A model generated the notes under the pieces. It was not told the origin of the DNA and searched no databases. It saw only the letters and a program-made list of their open reading frames with translations. The position numbers and the translations under genes were made by a program. 64,000 nt of DNA from Yersinia kristensenii (GTDB taxonomy: Bacteria; Pseudomonadota; Gammaproteobacteria; Enterobacterales; Enterobacteriaceae), in NCBI RefSeq assembly GCF_900460525.1, contig NZ_UHIY01000001.1, positions 3,224,001-3,288,000 on the forward strand. Direction: 5' to 3'. This document shows positions 16,073-25,933 of the stretch, in pieces; the stretch's first letter is position 1; every line of letters begins with the position of its first letter.

Positions 16073-17145
16073 TGCCCTATTTTACATCTGTAGATTTAAA
16101 TGCATTTAAATCATTTGTTGAAAACTCGATATCTTTAGGCCCCCTTACAATATTAAGTGGCTTGAATGGCAGCGGAAAAAGTTCAGTTATACAGTCTATT
16201 AGAATGACTTTATCTGCGTCAGAAGGAAACTCTCCTTTTTTAAAAGGTTTTGGTGGGTACTCTGATCTTAAATCGAACGTTGCTTTATTAGACAATCCTA
16301 TTGTTATCCAACTGAATACAAAGTCAAATGATGAATATCGCCTTATTATAGATAAAAATACTTATCGTTATAGTGGTGGAGAAATTGTTAAAAATGCTGA
16401 ATATGTCAGCGCTGATAGATTAGGACCCCAAACATACCTCCCTATCATGAGTGAAGGGACAGTAGGTTTTACTATTGGAGAGCGTGGAGAGTATGTGGCT
16501 GATTATTATAAATACTTTGAGGATATTATTATTAATGACTCTTTACTACATGCTTCAATTTCAAGTCGGAAATTGGAACACCAACTTATGGCATGGATGG
16601 GAGAGATATCACCTGGAGTTAAATTAATATTTGACCGTTTAGATAATCATGATATTTCACATCTAGAAGTTGACTCATTTAGAGCTACTAATACTGGTTT
16701 TGGTATTAGTTATTCATTGCCTATTATTCTAAGTTTATTAGTTATGTCATCAAAAGGCCCTGTTGAGTCATTGTCTAATACTAGAGTGGCTAATTGGATT
16801 CAGCAAAATATAATTAATTCACCTATTATTTTGATCGAGAATCCTGAGGCACACCTACATCCTAGAGGCCAAACAGCTATGGGAGAGTTAGTGACTAGAG
16901 CTGCAGCTTCTGGTGTGCAAGTAATAGTTGAGACACATAGTGATCATTTCTTAGATGGTATCAGAATAGCAATTAAAGAAGAAAAAATAAGCAGCCAAGA
17001 TGTAAATGTTAAATTTTTTAATAAGAATAAATATGGTATTTCTGAAGTTACTGATATAAAAATTATGAAAGATGGCAGCATTGAGAATTGGCCCGACGGT
17101 TTTTTTGACCAAATGTATAAAAACTTATCAAGATTATCGATGTAG
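16072..17145 (+). CDS. AAA ATPase with DUF3696-type C-terminus, second cassette gene
   Basis: 357 residues, SMC/OLD-like ABC-type ATPase. Walker A GLNGSGKSS at 30-38, Walker B IILIENPEAHLHPRGQ near 252, switch histidine in VETHSDHFLDGIRI. The C-terminal tail DGSIENWPDGFFDQMYKN is typical of DUF3696. No TOPRIM nuclease domain is present, unlike OLD. One-base overlap with the DUF262 gene indicates a stoichiometric partner. Likely a nucleotide-dependent sensor or switch controlling one of its neighbours; that role is inferred. Confidence 0.85.
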   Translation: MPYFTSVDLNAFKSFVENSISLGPLTILSGLNGSGKSSVIQSIRMTLSASEGNSPFLKGFGGYSDLKSNVALLDNPIVIQLNTKSNDEYRLIIDKNTYRYSGGEIVKNAEYVSADRLGPQTYLPIMSEGTVGFTIGERGEYVADYYKYFEDIIINDSLLHASISSRKLEHQLMAWMGEISPGVKLIFDRLDNHDISHLEVDSFRATNTGFGISYSLPIILSLLVMSSKGPVESLSNTRVANWIQQNIINSPIILIENPEAHLHPRGQTAMGELVTRAAASGVQVIVETHSDHFLDGIRIAIKEEKISSQDVNVKFFNKNKYGISEVTDIKIMKDGSIENWPDGFFDQMYKNLSRLSM

Positions 17146-17153
17146 GAAATTTT

Positions 17154-18068
17154 ATGAATTTTTCATTCGTAATTGACGAAGTTCACTTATCGAGTATTTT
17201 TCTAAATGCTCAAGAAAATATTGAGAAAATAAAATGGTATTCTAACTTATGTTCACACTTACCTGATAAGCATGTAGACGTATTCATCACAAGAAATTTA
17301 CTTTCTAAGAAGTACAATGGCGTAGATAATGTTGAGTTGTTCTATCCGCAAGCAGGCATAGCTCGAGATGAAGCAATGAAGTTCGTATTATATCAAAATA
17401 GGAAATTTAAAAAATATGATAAAAATGATTGCATTGTAAATAATGAAGATCTAAGTGCTTATGAGGACTTCCATTGCTTTCTTTTGAAGCATAAATATGT
17501 TTCAGTTATTACCTCAGAGGTATATGGGGAAAGTGATTGGTGGGATGACACAGCTATGAATATTTTTAATAAATCCTTAAATTCTATTGTATGCATAAGG
17601 GATATAATAGTCAAAATAAATTCAATCAGTGATGATGATTTTCAATTAATTACAAGTGTTATTTTCCCGAAATTATATTTTAATTGGACAAATAAAATAA
17701 AATTAGATAATTTCAAATTAAAAGATAGTCCGATAAAGTGGGTTATAAACTCACTCTCATATTTAAATGATCATGCACTGAATGATTATATAAGTGACCC
17801 AAGTACTTGTATGATAGAGGCTCAAAAGAGAGGTTTTAACATCTCACCGGAATCAACAAAAACAAGAAAAGCAAAAAGAATGATGCAAGAAAGGAATATT
17901 ATTATTGCTAATAAAACTGTTTGCTGTGAATGGCATTTCAAGTATTCTGCACATGATGGTGGAAGAATCCATTTTCATTTTGGGAACGATGTAGATAAAG
18001 AAGTAAAGGGTGCAACAAATGGATTACCAATAGTTGGGATTTTTGCACATCACCTTAGTATCAAATAG
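17154..18068 (+). CDS. Unrecognised third cassette gene, possible effector
   Basis: 304 residues, 8 bp after the ATPase. No family recognised. The N-terminal third (MNFSFVIDEVHLSSIFL..., with acidic residues at D8 and E9) could be a PIN-like or other alpha/beta fold. The C-terminal 55 residues hold a distinctive pattern: CEWHFKYS, GGRIHFHFG, then IVGIFAHHL, with several histidines. The middle is lysine-, asparagine- and isoleucine-rich, reflecting coding DNA that falls near 20 percent GC in places. Nuclease, RelE-like toxin or binding domain all remain possible. Confidence 0.65.
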   Translation: MNFSFVIDEVHLSSIFLNAQENIEKIKWYSNLCSHLPDKHVDVFITRNLLSKKYNGVDNVELFYPQAGIARDEAMKFVLYQNRKFKKYDKNDCIVNNEDLSAYEDFHCFLLKHKYVSVITSEVYGESDWWDDTAMNIFNKSLNSIVCIRDIIVKINSISDDDFQLITSVIFPKLYFNWTNKIKLDNFKLKDSPIKWVINSLSYLNDHALNDYISDPSTCMIEAQKRGFNISPESTKTRKAKRMMQERNIIIANKTVCCEWHFKYSAHDGGRIHFHFGNDVDKEVKGATNGLPIVGIFAHHLSIK

Positions 18069-18081
18069 CTTTAGCATGTGG

Positions 18082-18140
18082 CGACAAAATGGCGGCAGAG
18101 CTTCGCAAAACTCATAGTTTATCGAACTTTGTCGTTTTTT
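18082..18140 (+). terminator. Probable terminator after the cassette
   Basis: CGACAAA (18082-18088) pairs with TTTGTCG (18128-18134) and is followed by a run of T. The stem is short and the loop long, so it is a weak candidate. Confidence 0.4.
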
Positions 18141-18194
18141 ATCTAACTGATTTATAAGTAAATTGTTGATTTTGAAAACCTGTTGGATTTACTC

Positions 18195-18236
18195 TTAATC
18201 AATTGGTCGCAGGTTCGAACCCTGCACGACCCACCA
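18195..18236 (+). other. Prophage attachment site: 3' end of tRNA-Lys
   Basis: The 42 bases from TTAATCAATTGGTCGCAGG through GACCCACCA reproduce the end of the enterobacterial tRNA-Lys gene: anticodon-loop end, variable loop, T arm, acceptor and CCA. The 5' half is absent (the preceding bases do not form the D arm), so this is the att duplicate left by integration. The intact tRNA-Lys should lie at the other prophage end, outside the window. It marks the prophage-chromosome junction. Confidence 0.88.
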
Positions 18237-18553
18237 ACAAAATCAATCACTTAGTATTAACCTCTAATTTGAAATCTATTTCATGGGATATGCTTTGGCG
18301 TGATTACTAAATATTTATTCTAGTTATCTCTCATCGTCGATTAAAATAATAAATATCATTTCATTATCATTTTAACTTAATTTTCACCTTGTTTTTTTAT
18401 TATGGCTAAGTCGTCTAAAGTGGCTCAATAGACTGTCATGCTACTCATTACACAATGAAAGCTAAAATATAATATCCAAGTTGTTTTTAAACCTTATTTT
18501 GACTTCTTTAACATATTAAAAAGATCCACACCTTTGTGAGGCTCTTTTCGTGA

Positions 18554-18637
18554 TTAATGAAAAATAAAATGGATAAATCCAGCAATCAATAATAAAAATA
18601 CGGTGTATTGTAAGTAGAACGCAGACATTGTGTTCAT
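18554..18637 (-). CDS. 27-residue single-span membrane peptide
   Basis: Encodes MNTMSAFYLQYTVFLLLIAG plus FIHFIFH, one hydrophobic helix with histidines at the C-terminal end. AAAGGGGGT lies six bases before the ATG, among the strongest ribosome sites here. A GC-rich imperfect hairpin followed by T5 lies just downstream (about 18519-18546). It resembles the class of enterobacterial small inner-membrane proteins, but I do not recognise an ortholog. Confidence 0.6.
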   Translation of the reverse strand: MNTMSAFYLQYTVFLLLIAGFIHFIFH

Positions 18638-18817
18638 ATTTACCCCCTTTTGGTATTATTACAGTTAATAAGCAATTTTGGGGCCATATCTAACTGGTTG
18701 ATAAGATGAGAAACTTTAAATTTATCTATTAAAATAAAGCACTATATTGGGGAGTGAGCACCATTTTGGAGCATATATATAGGGATGTGTTCGTGGATGT
18801 TTTTTTAAATAGACCGC

Positions 18818-18836
18818 AGGGGGAGTTACCTCCCTG
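18818..18836 (-). terminator. Hairpin downstream of the methyltransferase gene
   Basis: GGGAG-TTAC-CTCCC (18821-18834), extendable by a G-U pair. It lies about 50 bp past the methyltransferase stop; only a weak T-rich stretch follows. Confidence 0.35.
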
Positions 18837-18884
18837 ATCGCGGATAACTAATTTAGAAGTATTTATTAATGCTTGAATTTGTGT

Positions 18885-19619
18885 TTATGCTGGTTTTTGT
18901 GCGGAGAGTAAAAATATCATTGGGCGCTCTTTTTCCTCATCCAATGCAGGACAATCTGTAATTTGTTGTGTTGTTGGGCCCCATTCATCTAAATGTGTAA
19001 TAACAAAACCATGTTTAATCAGAAGATTAATATAAGTTCCTAATGTCCTATGTTGCTTGATAACCCCTTCGGCCAACCAGTCTGTTACCCGTTTCCCTTC
19101 AGCTTGATAGCTATTTACTGGCCATGATTTTTGCCCATCATCTGCAATGAGCCAGCCTGGTTCTCGCGGTGAGGTGTAGATGGGATGTTCTGCAGAAAAA
19201 ACGAAACTACCACCGGGAAGCAAAGTATTAAAAACCGTGTTGAATAACTCCGGTAGGGCTTCGATATAGTGTAATGTCAAAGAACTATACGCCAAATGGT
19301 ACATTTTTTTTGGTAGTTGAAGCGTTTCTAAATCTTCTTGGCGATAAATAATGTTTTCATCATCAGTCATTTCTTTAGCGCGGTTTAACATTTTCGCTGA
19401 AACATCCAGCCCTAAAACCTCTGCTGCACCTTGTAGACGTGCGTAGCGACAAAACCAACCATAACCACAGCCCAAGTCTACGATTTTACGCTCAGGTAAA
19501 GGCGGTAGGATTTTGCAAATAGCCGACCACTCCGGAGCACCATCCAATCCATCAACTGAACGGCTAAGTTTGGCGTAGCCTGAAAAAAAGTCCTGATTAT
19601 CATAAATATTTTGAGTCAT
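18885..19619 (-). CDS. Class I SAM-dependent methyltransferase
   Basis: 244 residues of the Methyltransf_11/25 type. The SAM-binding motif I IVDLGCGYGWFCRYA lies near residue 45, motif II acidic residue in VLGLDVSAKML, then RQEDLE and YSSLTLHYIE. These small-molecule or tRNA-type enzymes cannot be assigned a substrate from sequence alone. Monocistronic on the minus strand, probably the first chromosomal gene of normal size after the prophage. Confidence 0.85.
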   Translation of the reverse strand: MTQNIYDNQDFFSGYAKLSRSVDGLDGAPEWSAICKILPPLPERKIVDLGCGYGWFCRYARLQGAAEVLGLDVSAKMLNRAKEMTDDENIIYRQEDLETLQLPKKMYHLAYSSLTLHYIEALPELFNTVFNTLLPGGSFVFSAEHPIYTSPREPGWLIADDGQKSWPVNSYQAEGKRVTDWLAEGVIKQHRTLGTYINLLIKHGFVITHLDEWGPTTQQITDCPALDEEKERPMIFLLSAQKPA

Positions 19620-19743
19620 TGATCTTCCTCTTTAAATGTTATTTATATTGTCCTATAAAAATATCGCGAGTTAAGCAAAAAGTGAGCTTTCAACGAACAA
19701 CTCACTGTTATAGGAGAATAATAGAAATCTGAATGTTCCTAAA

Positions 19744-20073
19744 TCAATCGACAATAAAAAGCTTAGCACCGGATAGGGTTGATGAACGATGTGCTTCGGC
19801 ATGGTCCGCAACTTGATAACTCATACCCGCTTTTAATGTAAAAATGCGCCCATCATCAAGTTCTGTGCTTAATTCACCGTCGAGACACAATAAGATATGC
19901 CCTTTGGAACACCAATGATCGGCAATGTATCCCGCACTGTATTCCACCATCCGAACCCGGATGCTGCCAAAGTTCTGAGTTTGCCAATATGCAATTCCCT
20001 GATCTCCGCTATGCTCAGTTTTATCAACAGCGGACCAATTTGTGATCCCGAATGGGATATCCTCTATATACAT
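19744..20073 (-). CDS. DHCW-motif cupin protein
   Basis: 109 residues with a single cupin barrel. The signature is ADHWCSKGHILLCLDGEL (family name from its DHCW-type motif), followed by ELDDGRIFTLKAGMSYQVADHAEAHRSS. The clustered histidines could bind metal. Function unknown. It has its own short upstream region and is divergent from the amylase gene. Confidence 0.8.
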   Translation of the reverse strand: MYIEDIPFGITNWSAVDKTEHSGDQGIAYWQTQNFGSIRVRMVEYSAGYIADHWCSKGHILLCLDGELSTELDDGRIFTLKAGMSYQVADHAEAHRSSTLSGAKLFIVD

Positions 20074-20215
20074 TTAAGCTCACCAATAGACAGCAGATAG
20101 GACCTACATTAGACGATTAATAAAAGAAATACACAGTCTATTACCTTATCGCCAGCCCAAATTTTATAAAGTGGGCCATACTATGAGAGAACGGTCAATT
20201 GGAGTCACCAAGCCT

Positions 20216-21706
20216 ATGAAAAACCCCACTATTTTTCAGTTCTTTCATTGGTATTATCCTGATGGAGGTAAGTTATGGCAGGAAGTCGCTGAGCGAGCAG
20301 AACATATTAGCCAACTGGGGATTAATTATGTTTGGCTTCCTCCTGCCTATAAAGGAGCTTCTGGTGGATATTCTGTCGGATATGATACCTATGACTTATT
20401 TGATTTAGGTGAGTTTGATCAGAAGGGAACTCAGGCGACAAAATACGGAAATAAAGAAGGGCTCGTGAATGCGATAAATCGATTAAAGGAAATGGATATC
20501 AAAATCCTTTTTGATGTTGTATTCAATCATAAAATGGGGGCTGATGAAAAAGAACCAGTGAGTGTCCATAACGTCAATCTTGAAAACCGTACTGACATTG
20601 ATGATGAGGTTATCGATGCCCAGGCTTATACTCGATTTACTTTTCCGGGCCGCAATAAAAAATATTCTTCCTTTATCTGGGATAAGCAGTGCATGAATGG
20701 GGTTGACCATATTGAAGATCCGACAGGTGAAGGTATTTTTAAGATTATAAATGATTATAGCAATGAGGGTTGGGGAACCGAGGTTGATGATGAGTTAGGT
20801 AATTTTGATTATCTAATGGGAGCCGATATCGATTTTCGTAACCCCGCAGTGATAGGAGAGCTAAATTATTGGGGAGAATGGTTGTTAGAAATGCTCCCCA
20901 TTGATGGTTTCCGTTTGGATGCAGTGAAGCATATTCCTGCATGGTTCTTTAGACAATGGATTCAGCACGTACAAAATAAAGCAGATCATGATTTGCTGAT
21001 TATTGCGGAATACTGGTCGCCTGATATTGCAAAGTTACAACAATATCTGGAACGAGTAGACGGTTTGGCCATGCTGTTTGATGTCGCTTTACACCACAAG
21101 TTTCACGAAGCCTCAAATCAAGGTGAGGATTTTGATCTTACACAAGTGTTCAGTGGGACATTAATTGAAGCCGATCCAATGCATACAATCACTATGGTGG
21201 CAAATCATGACACTCAACCACTCCAATCGCTAGAAGCGCCAGTCGAGCCTTGGTTTAAACCGCTAGCATACGCATTAATTTTAATTCGTGAGCAGGGGAT
21301 ACCATGCGTATTTTATCCTGATTTATTCGGCGCTAATTATGAAGATACCGGGGATGACGGCGGGACTTATCAAATAGAAATGCCAATCATTACGGAGTTG
21401 GAAAAGTTAATTCAAGCTAGAAAGCGCTTCGCGCATGGTGCACAAAGTGACTATTTTGATGATAAGAATTGTATCGCTTTTGTGCGAGCTGGCACAGAGG
21501 AAAACCCCGGTTGTATTGTTATTCTTTCTAATGGTGCGGAAAATGAAAAAGTCATCATGCTTGGGGAAAACTTAGCCAATAAAGAGTTTGGTGATTTTTT
21601 AGGTAATCACCCGGCTATTATTACTACAGATAATTCTGGCGAGGCAGTATTCCCAGTGAGTCGGGGGAGTGTGAGTCTTTGGGTGCAAAAAGAGTTTTTG
21701 CAATAA
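20216..21706 (+). CDS. amyA: Cytoplasmic alpha-amylase AmyA
   Basis: Hydrolyses internal alpha-1,4 bonds of starch or glycogen-like glucans in the cytoplasm (GH13). About 496 residues from [19 protein letters not shown], aligning with E. coli AmyA (495 aa). Catalytic residues visible: Asp in [10 protein letters not shown], Glu in IIAEYW, Asp in VANHDTQ; VVFNHK is the first GH13 region. No signal peptide. The frame opens 15 codons earlier at 20171, but the E. coli-like start at 20216 is preferred. The cupin gene is divergent. Confidence 0.93.
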   Translation: MKNPTIFQFFHWYYPDGGKLWQEVAERAEHISQLGINYVWLPPAYKGASGGYSVGYDTYDLFDLGEFDQKGTQATKYGNKEGLVNAINRLKEMDIKILFDVVFNHKMGADEKEPVSVHNVNLENRTDIDDEVIDAQAYTRFTFPGRNKKYSSFIWDKQCMNGVDHIEDPTGEGIFKIINDYSNEGWGTEVDDELGNFDYLMGADIDFRNPAVIGELNYWGEWLLEMLPIDGFRLDAVKHIPAWFFRQWIQHVQNKADHDLLIIAEYWSPDIAKLQQYLERVDGLAMLFDVALHHKFHEASNQGEDFDLTQVFSGTLIEADPMHTITMVANHDTQPLQSLEAPVEPWFKPLAYALILIREQGIPCVFYPDLFGANYEDTGDDGGTYQIEMPIITELEKLIQARKRFAHGAQSDYFDDKNCIAFVRAGTEENPGCIVILSNGAENEKVIMLGENLANKEFGDFLGNHPAIITTDNSGEAVFPVSRGSVSLWVQKEFLQ

Positions 21707-21754
21707 TATGATGTGAGTTAACCTTATATACCCCAAAATGTTAGGTGATTAATC

Positions 21755-22009
21755 ATGGTCTTCGTCATTATTTGGTTTGTTATTGCAGGGTTAAGCGAGT
21801 ATTTGGTATGGGATTACCCTCTGTTAGCGCTATCGTTAGCACTAATTTTTGTGGCGATTGGTGGGTACTGGATTTACAAAATCAGAAGAATTCAGGTCAG
21901 TGATGAGCCGTCTGATGAAGTGAGATCAAAGTCAATCAGTAATCTGAATCTAACTTTTTCTGTGATAATGCTGGCTATTCATGCCCTTATTTTGTTGTTA
22001 TTACGCTGA
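21755..22009 (+). CDS. Small membrane protein, unknown
   Basis: 84 residues with three hydrophobic stretches: two at the N terminus (VFVIIWFVIAGL, LLALSLALIFVAIGGYWIY), a short polar segment rich in Ser, Asp and Glu, and one at the C terminus (SVIMLAIHALILLLL). TTAGGTGA precedes the ATG. It ends 12 bp from the convergent glpM gene. No family recognised. Confidence 0.65.
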   Translation: MVFVIIWFVIAGLSEYLVWDYPLLALSLALIFVAIGGYWIYKIRRIQVSDEPSDEVRSKSISNLNLTFSVIMLAIHALILLLLR

Positions 22010-22021
22010 TTAGTCGAGGTT

Positions 22022-22363
22022 CTAACTGTGCCATTGACTCCAAGCTGATATGAGTAGCCAGGCGGCAATAATCCAACATAAAACAGCCGCACTTAACGCA
22101 ATGGGTAAACGTAGATGGTCAAGAAAAAAATAAAGTGATATCAGATAGATAAAGTAAGGAATGATTGCCCATAAGCCAAAAACAATTGTTACGCGTAATG
22201 CTTGGATGCTCCTTTCACTGCCGACAATATAATGCGCAATAAGTGCAAATGTTGGAAACAATGGGATTAAGCCCGCAATATAGTAATTACGCGTTTTCGA
22301 TAATATTCCAATTAAGACCACAACGCTGGCACCGATTAATGCTTTGAGTAACAGGCTCATCAT
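22022..22363 (-). CDS. glpM: GlpM family inner-membrane protein
   Basis: 113 residues matching E. coli GlpM (109) nearly throughout; TRNYYIAGLIPLFPTFALIA and RVTIVFGLWAIIPYF are the signature parts. Four hydrophobic segments. GlpM has been linked to membrane or alginate-related functions in other bacteria, but its biochemical role is unclear. A second ATG one codon in is equally possible. Confidence 0.88.
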   Translation of the reverse strand: MMSLLLKALIGASVVVLIGILSKTRNYYIAGLIPLFPTFALIAHYIVGSERSIQALRVTIVFGLWAIIPYFIYLISLYFFLDHLRLPIALSAAVLCWIIAAWLLISAWSQWHS

Positions 22364-22476
22364 TGTCTCGAACGACCATAAAATAAGCTGCCGATAGAGT
22401 ATATTTCAATGAAAGAAAAGAATTTTCTATATCGGCAGTATGACAGAATAGGGAGACTACTGGTTATCACCTGTGG

Positions 22477-22701
22477 TTATTGACGATAGCCGCTTTTAAT
22501 TTGAGCCAGTGTATTGGCGAAAACTTCAGCTTGAGCAGTGTCTTTGATATCGGCAATGGAACGTTCGATATTTAAGATTACTTTCCCCGCATCGGCTTGG
22601 CCGATCGCTTTAAGCAGCAGGGTTACAGTCGCTTTCAAACATGCAACTTCATTGGCTAAAGTTTCTGGGTCAGCAGAAGTGGTAAAGTCTGGATTACTCA
22701 T
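22477..22701 (-). CDS. yecF: YecF/DUF2594 family small protein
   Basis: 74 residues from MSNPDFTTSADPETLANEV, same length as E. coli YecF; NEVACLKATVTLLLKAIGQADAGKV is the diagnostic core. The start at 22701 has CAGGAA seven bases upstream; the frame open to 22779 is an extension. Upstream of uvrY as in E. coli, but without sdiA between. Function unknown. Confidence 0.88.
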   Translation of the reverse strand: MSNPDFTTSADPETLANEVACLKATVTLLLKAIGQADAGKVILNIERSIADIKDTAQAEVFANTLAQIKSGYRQ

Positions 22702-22801
22702 TTTTTTTCCTGAAGTAGTCACTTGCTTGTGGACAAGGTGATGCAGATAGGCCCGCACGACAGTGAACATAAGCGGCATTATTAAACAGTTATTGCATTA
22801 T

Positions 22802-23393
22802 ACCATAAACTGATGATTAGCTTTGATAACATGTGCGCAATCTCTAATGAGTAGCACGAACCAAGAGGGTATTTATGTCAATACCACGGTTAATCTATGC
22901 CCCTATTCGCGCTGGTTGTATAAACTTAATTAAGTTAATTTTGTTCATAATATCCACGTTTTTCTGATAACGGGTAATTTATGTCAAAAACCACTCATTT
23001 TCATAGTGAATAAGAGATCAGTAATAAATAAAAAAATAAGAATAATTCCTATACTTAAAAATAGAACAAAGCTATCTGATTGTTAGTTGTATCAATATGT
23101 TGGGTTTTATTGCATAAAAATAATTTTTCTGAGGGTGAAAATTATTTTTTTTATGAACAAATGGCTAACTCCAAGAAAAATCTTAAAAAAACTTTTCTTT
23201 TTTATCTTGTTATTAATTTATACACCTGAAAATTTATGTACATAGTAAAAATGTTGATGAAAACAATATCTGTCAAACAATATAGATGTGAATTTGCAAT
23301 TATTCTGTATTCATTGTTTGCCCGAAAACAAGTAATATCATTACTGTAAGTAAAGCGTGATTAGGTTACTCCCTTATTTTTGGGGAATTTTCT
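22802..23393. other. AT-rich intergenic region before uvrY
   Basis: About 590 bp with no credible gene. Strongly A/T-rich with runs of T and A, suggesting bent, nucleoid-protein-bound regulatory DNA for uvrY. The E. coli neighbour sdiA is not here. I could not assign promoters. Confidence 0.5.
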
Positions 23394-24050
23394 TTGATTA
23401 GCGTTCTTCTTGTTGATGACCACGAACTGGTGCGCGCAGGGATACGACGCATTCTTGAAGACATCAAGGGTATCAAAGTAGCGGATGAGATGCAGTGTGG
23501 CGAAGATGCGGTAAAATGGTGCCGTAGCCATATTGTTGATATCGTATTGATGGATATGAATATGCCCGGTATCGGCGGGTTGGAAGCCACACGTAAAATT
23601 TTACGCTTCTCTCCGGATACTAAAGTTATCATGTTGACTATTCATACTGAGAATCCATTACCTGCAAAAGTTATGCAGGCGGGTGCAAGTGGGTACTTAA
23701 GTAAAGGTGCTGCACCTCAGGATGTTGTTACTGCTATCCGTGCTGTCCATTCAGGGCAACGTTACATAGCTTCAGATATTGCACAACAAATGGCGCTAGG
23801 GCAGTTGGAACCCCCGACGGAAACACCTTTTAGTTGTTTGTCTGAGCGTGAGTTACAAATTATGCTCATGATAACAAAAGGCCAAAAGGTGAATGAGATA
23901 TCGGAGCAACTTCATCTGAGCCCAAAAACGGTGAACAGTTACCGTTACCGGATGTTTAGTAAGCTTAATATTAGTGGTGACGTTGAATTAACCCACTTGG
24001 CTATCCGCCATGGGCTGTTTAACGCGGAGATGTTATCAAATAGTGACTGA
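23394..24050 (+). CDS. uvrY: Response regulator UvrY (GacA/SirA family)
   Basis: Partner of the BarA sensor kinase; activates the CsrB/CsrC small RNAs. 218 residues, as in E. coli. Receiver domain with D8/D9, phospho-acceptor D54 in [10 protein letters not shown] and K105-type lysine in GYLSKGA; C-terminal LuxR-type [36 protein letters not shown]. The start is TTG ([10 protein letters not shown] follows) with GGGGAA upstream. The end overlaps uvrC by 8 bases. Confidence 0.96.
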   Translation: MISVLLVDDHELVRAGIRRILEDIKGIKVADEMQCGEDAVKWCRSHIVDIVLMDMNMPGIGGLEATRKILRFSPDTKVIMLTIHTENPLPAKVMQAGASGYLSKGAAPQDVVTAIRAVHSGQRYIASDIAQQMALGQLEPPTETPFSCLSERELQIMLMITKGQKVNEISEQLHLSPKTVNSYRYRMFSKLNISGDVELTHLAIRHGLFNAEMLSNSD

Positions 24051-25875
24051 TTGTTTTGATTCTAAAGAGTTTTTGAAAACTGTCACCAGTCAACCTGGTG
24101 TTTACCGCATGTATGATAAGGCGGGAACAGTTATTTATGTCGGCAAAGCAAAAGATCTTAAGAAGCGCCTGACCAGCTATTTCCGTGCTCAGGTTGCGAG
24201 CCGTAAAACGGAAACCTTAGTTAAGAATATTGCCCAGATTGATGTAACCGTCACTCATACGGAGACGGAAGCGCTCTTGCTTGAGCATAATTACATCAAA
24301 CTTTATCAGCCCCGTTACAATGTGTTGTTGCGGGATGATAAATCGTACCCACTCATTTTCCTCAGTGCAGATAAGCATCCTCGTCTGGCGATTCATCGTG
24401 GTGCAAAGCATGAAAAAGGGGAATATTTTGGGCCATTCCCGAATTCCTATGCTGTTCGCGAAACCTTAGCATTATTACAGAAGCTTTTTCCTGTTAGGCA
24501 ATGTGAAAATAGTGTTTATCGCAATCGCTCACGGCCTTGTTTGCAATACCAAATTGGCCGTTGTTCTGGGCCCTGTGTTACCGGATTAGTGACTGAAGAG
24601 GAGTATCAGCGTCAGGTCGATTATGTGCGTCTGTTCCTCTCGGGCAAAGATCAACAAGTATTGACGCAATTGATTTCACGTATGGAAGATGCCAGTCGAC
24701 TGCTTCATTTTGAAGATGCGGCGCGTATTCGTGATCAAATACAAGCGGTAAGACGTGTTACTGAGCAGCAGTTTGTTTCCGGCGACAGTGAAGATCTTGA
24801 TGTGATAGGTGTGGCGTTTGATGCCGGATTAGCTTGTGTACACGTGTTATTTATCCGGCAGGGAAAGGTTCTGGGAAGCCGAAGTTATTTCCCGAAAGTC
24901 CCTGCTGGAACTGAATTGAGTGAAGTTGTTCAGACATTCGTCGGGCAGTTTTATTTACAAGGAAGCCAGGGGCGTACGCTCCCTGGTGAAATTTTGTTAG
25001 ATTTCACACTTGAGGAAAAGGATCTGTTGGCATCTTCTCTTTCTGAACTGGCGGGAAGAAAAATCCAGATCCAAAGTCGTCCTCGTGGTGATCGTGCTCG
25101 CTACCTCAAGCTTGCTCGGACGAATGCTTCAACAGCACTGGTGACACGTTTATCGCAGCAGTCAACTATCCATCAACGTATGAAAGAGTTGGCTAAGATT
25201 CTTAATCTTGATGAGATAAATCGGATGGAATGTTTTGATATCAGCCATACGATGGGAGAGCAGACGGTAGCATCTTGCGTAGTATTTGATGCAAATGGCC
25301 CTGTACGTTCGGAATATAGACGCTACAATATTAGTGGTATCACTCCGGGTGATGATTATGCGGCTATGTCTCAAGTGCTGAAACGCCGATACGGCAAAGC
25401 ATTAGATGATAAAAAGATCCCTGACGTTATCTTTATTGATGGCGGTAAAGGTCAGTTATCCCAAGCTTTTGACGTTTTTGCTTCACTCAATGTTTCGTGG
25501 GACAAGCAAAAGCCGTTATTAGTTGGGGTTGCCAAAGGAAGTGACCGAAAAGCGGGGTTGGAAACATTGTTCCTGGCTGCTGAAGGGGAGGGCTTTTCAT
25601 TACCGCCGGACTCTCCTGCATTACATTTGATTCAACATATTCGTGACGATTCTCACAATCATGCAATAACTGGGCATAGGCAGCGTCGTTCAAAAGTAAA
25701 AAATACTAGCGCATTAGAAATGATAGAGGGAGTTGGCCCTAAACGGCGGCAAATACTGCTGAAGTATATGGGCGGACTGCAACCTTTACTTAATGCTAGC
25801 GTCGAGGAAATTGCAAAAGTGCCGAGTATTTCACAAGCATTGGCAGAAAAAATCTACAATGCATTGAAACACTGA
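24043..25875 (+). CDS. uvrC: Excinuclease ABC subunit C
   Basis: Makes both incisions around the lesion in nucleotide excision repair. Starting at GTG 24043 gives 610 residues, exactly the E. coli length; the frame open from 24010 lies within uvrY. Order: GIY-YIG nuclease ([21 protein letters not shown]), UVR domain ([14 protein letters not shown]), RNase H-like C-terminal nuclease ([19 protein letters not shown] and [14 protein letters not shown]), and helix-hairpin-helix pair at the end ([18 protein letters not shown]). Cotranscribed with uvrY. Confidence 0.97.
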   Translation: MTDCFDSKEFLKTVTSQPGVYRMYDKAGTVIYVGKAKDLKKRLTSYFRAQVASRKTETLVKNIAQIDVTVTHTETEALLLEHNYIKLYQPRYNVLLRDDKSYPLIFLSADKHPRLAIHRGAKHEKGEYFGPFPNSYAVRETLALLQKLFPVRQCENSVYRNRSRPCLQYQIGRCSGPCVTGLVTEEEYQRQVDYVRLFLSGKDQQVLTQLISRMEDASRLLHFEDAARIRDQIQAVRRVTEQQFVSGDSEDLDVIGVAFDAGLACVHVLFIRQGKVLGSRSYFPKVPAGTELSEVVQTFVGQFYLQGSQGRTLPGEILLDFTLEEKDLLASSLSELAGRKIQIQSRPRGDRARYLKLARTNASTALVTRLSQQSTIHQRMKELAKILNLDEINRMECFDISHTMGEQTVASCVVFDANGPVRSEYRRYNISGITPGDDYAAMSQVLKRRYGKALDDKKIPDVIFIDGGKGQLSQAFDVFASLNVSWDKQKPLLVGVAKGSDRKAGLETLFLAAEGEGFSLPPDSPALHLIQHIRDDSHNHAITGHRQRRSKVKNTSALEMIEGVGPKRRQILLKYMGGLQPLLNASVEEIAKVPSISQALAEKIYNALKH

Positions 25876-25933
25876 GGCTAATGTTGCACCATACTCATAA
25901 TATCCACACCAGCCAGATAGTTATCGTAGCATT

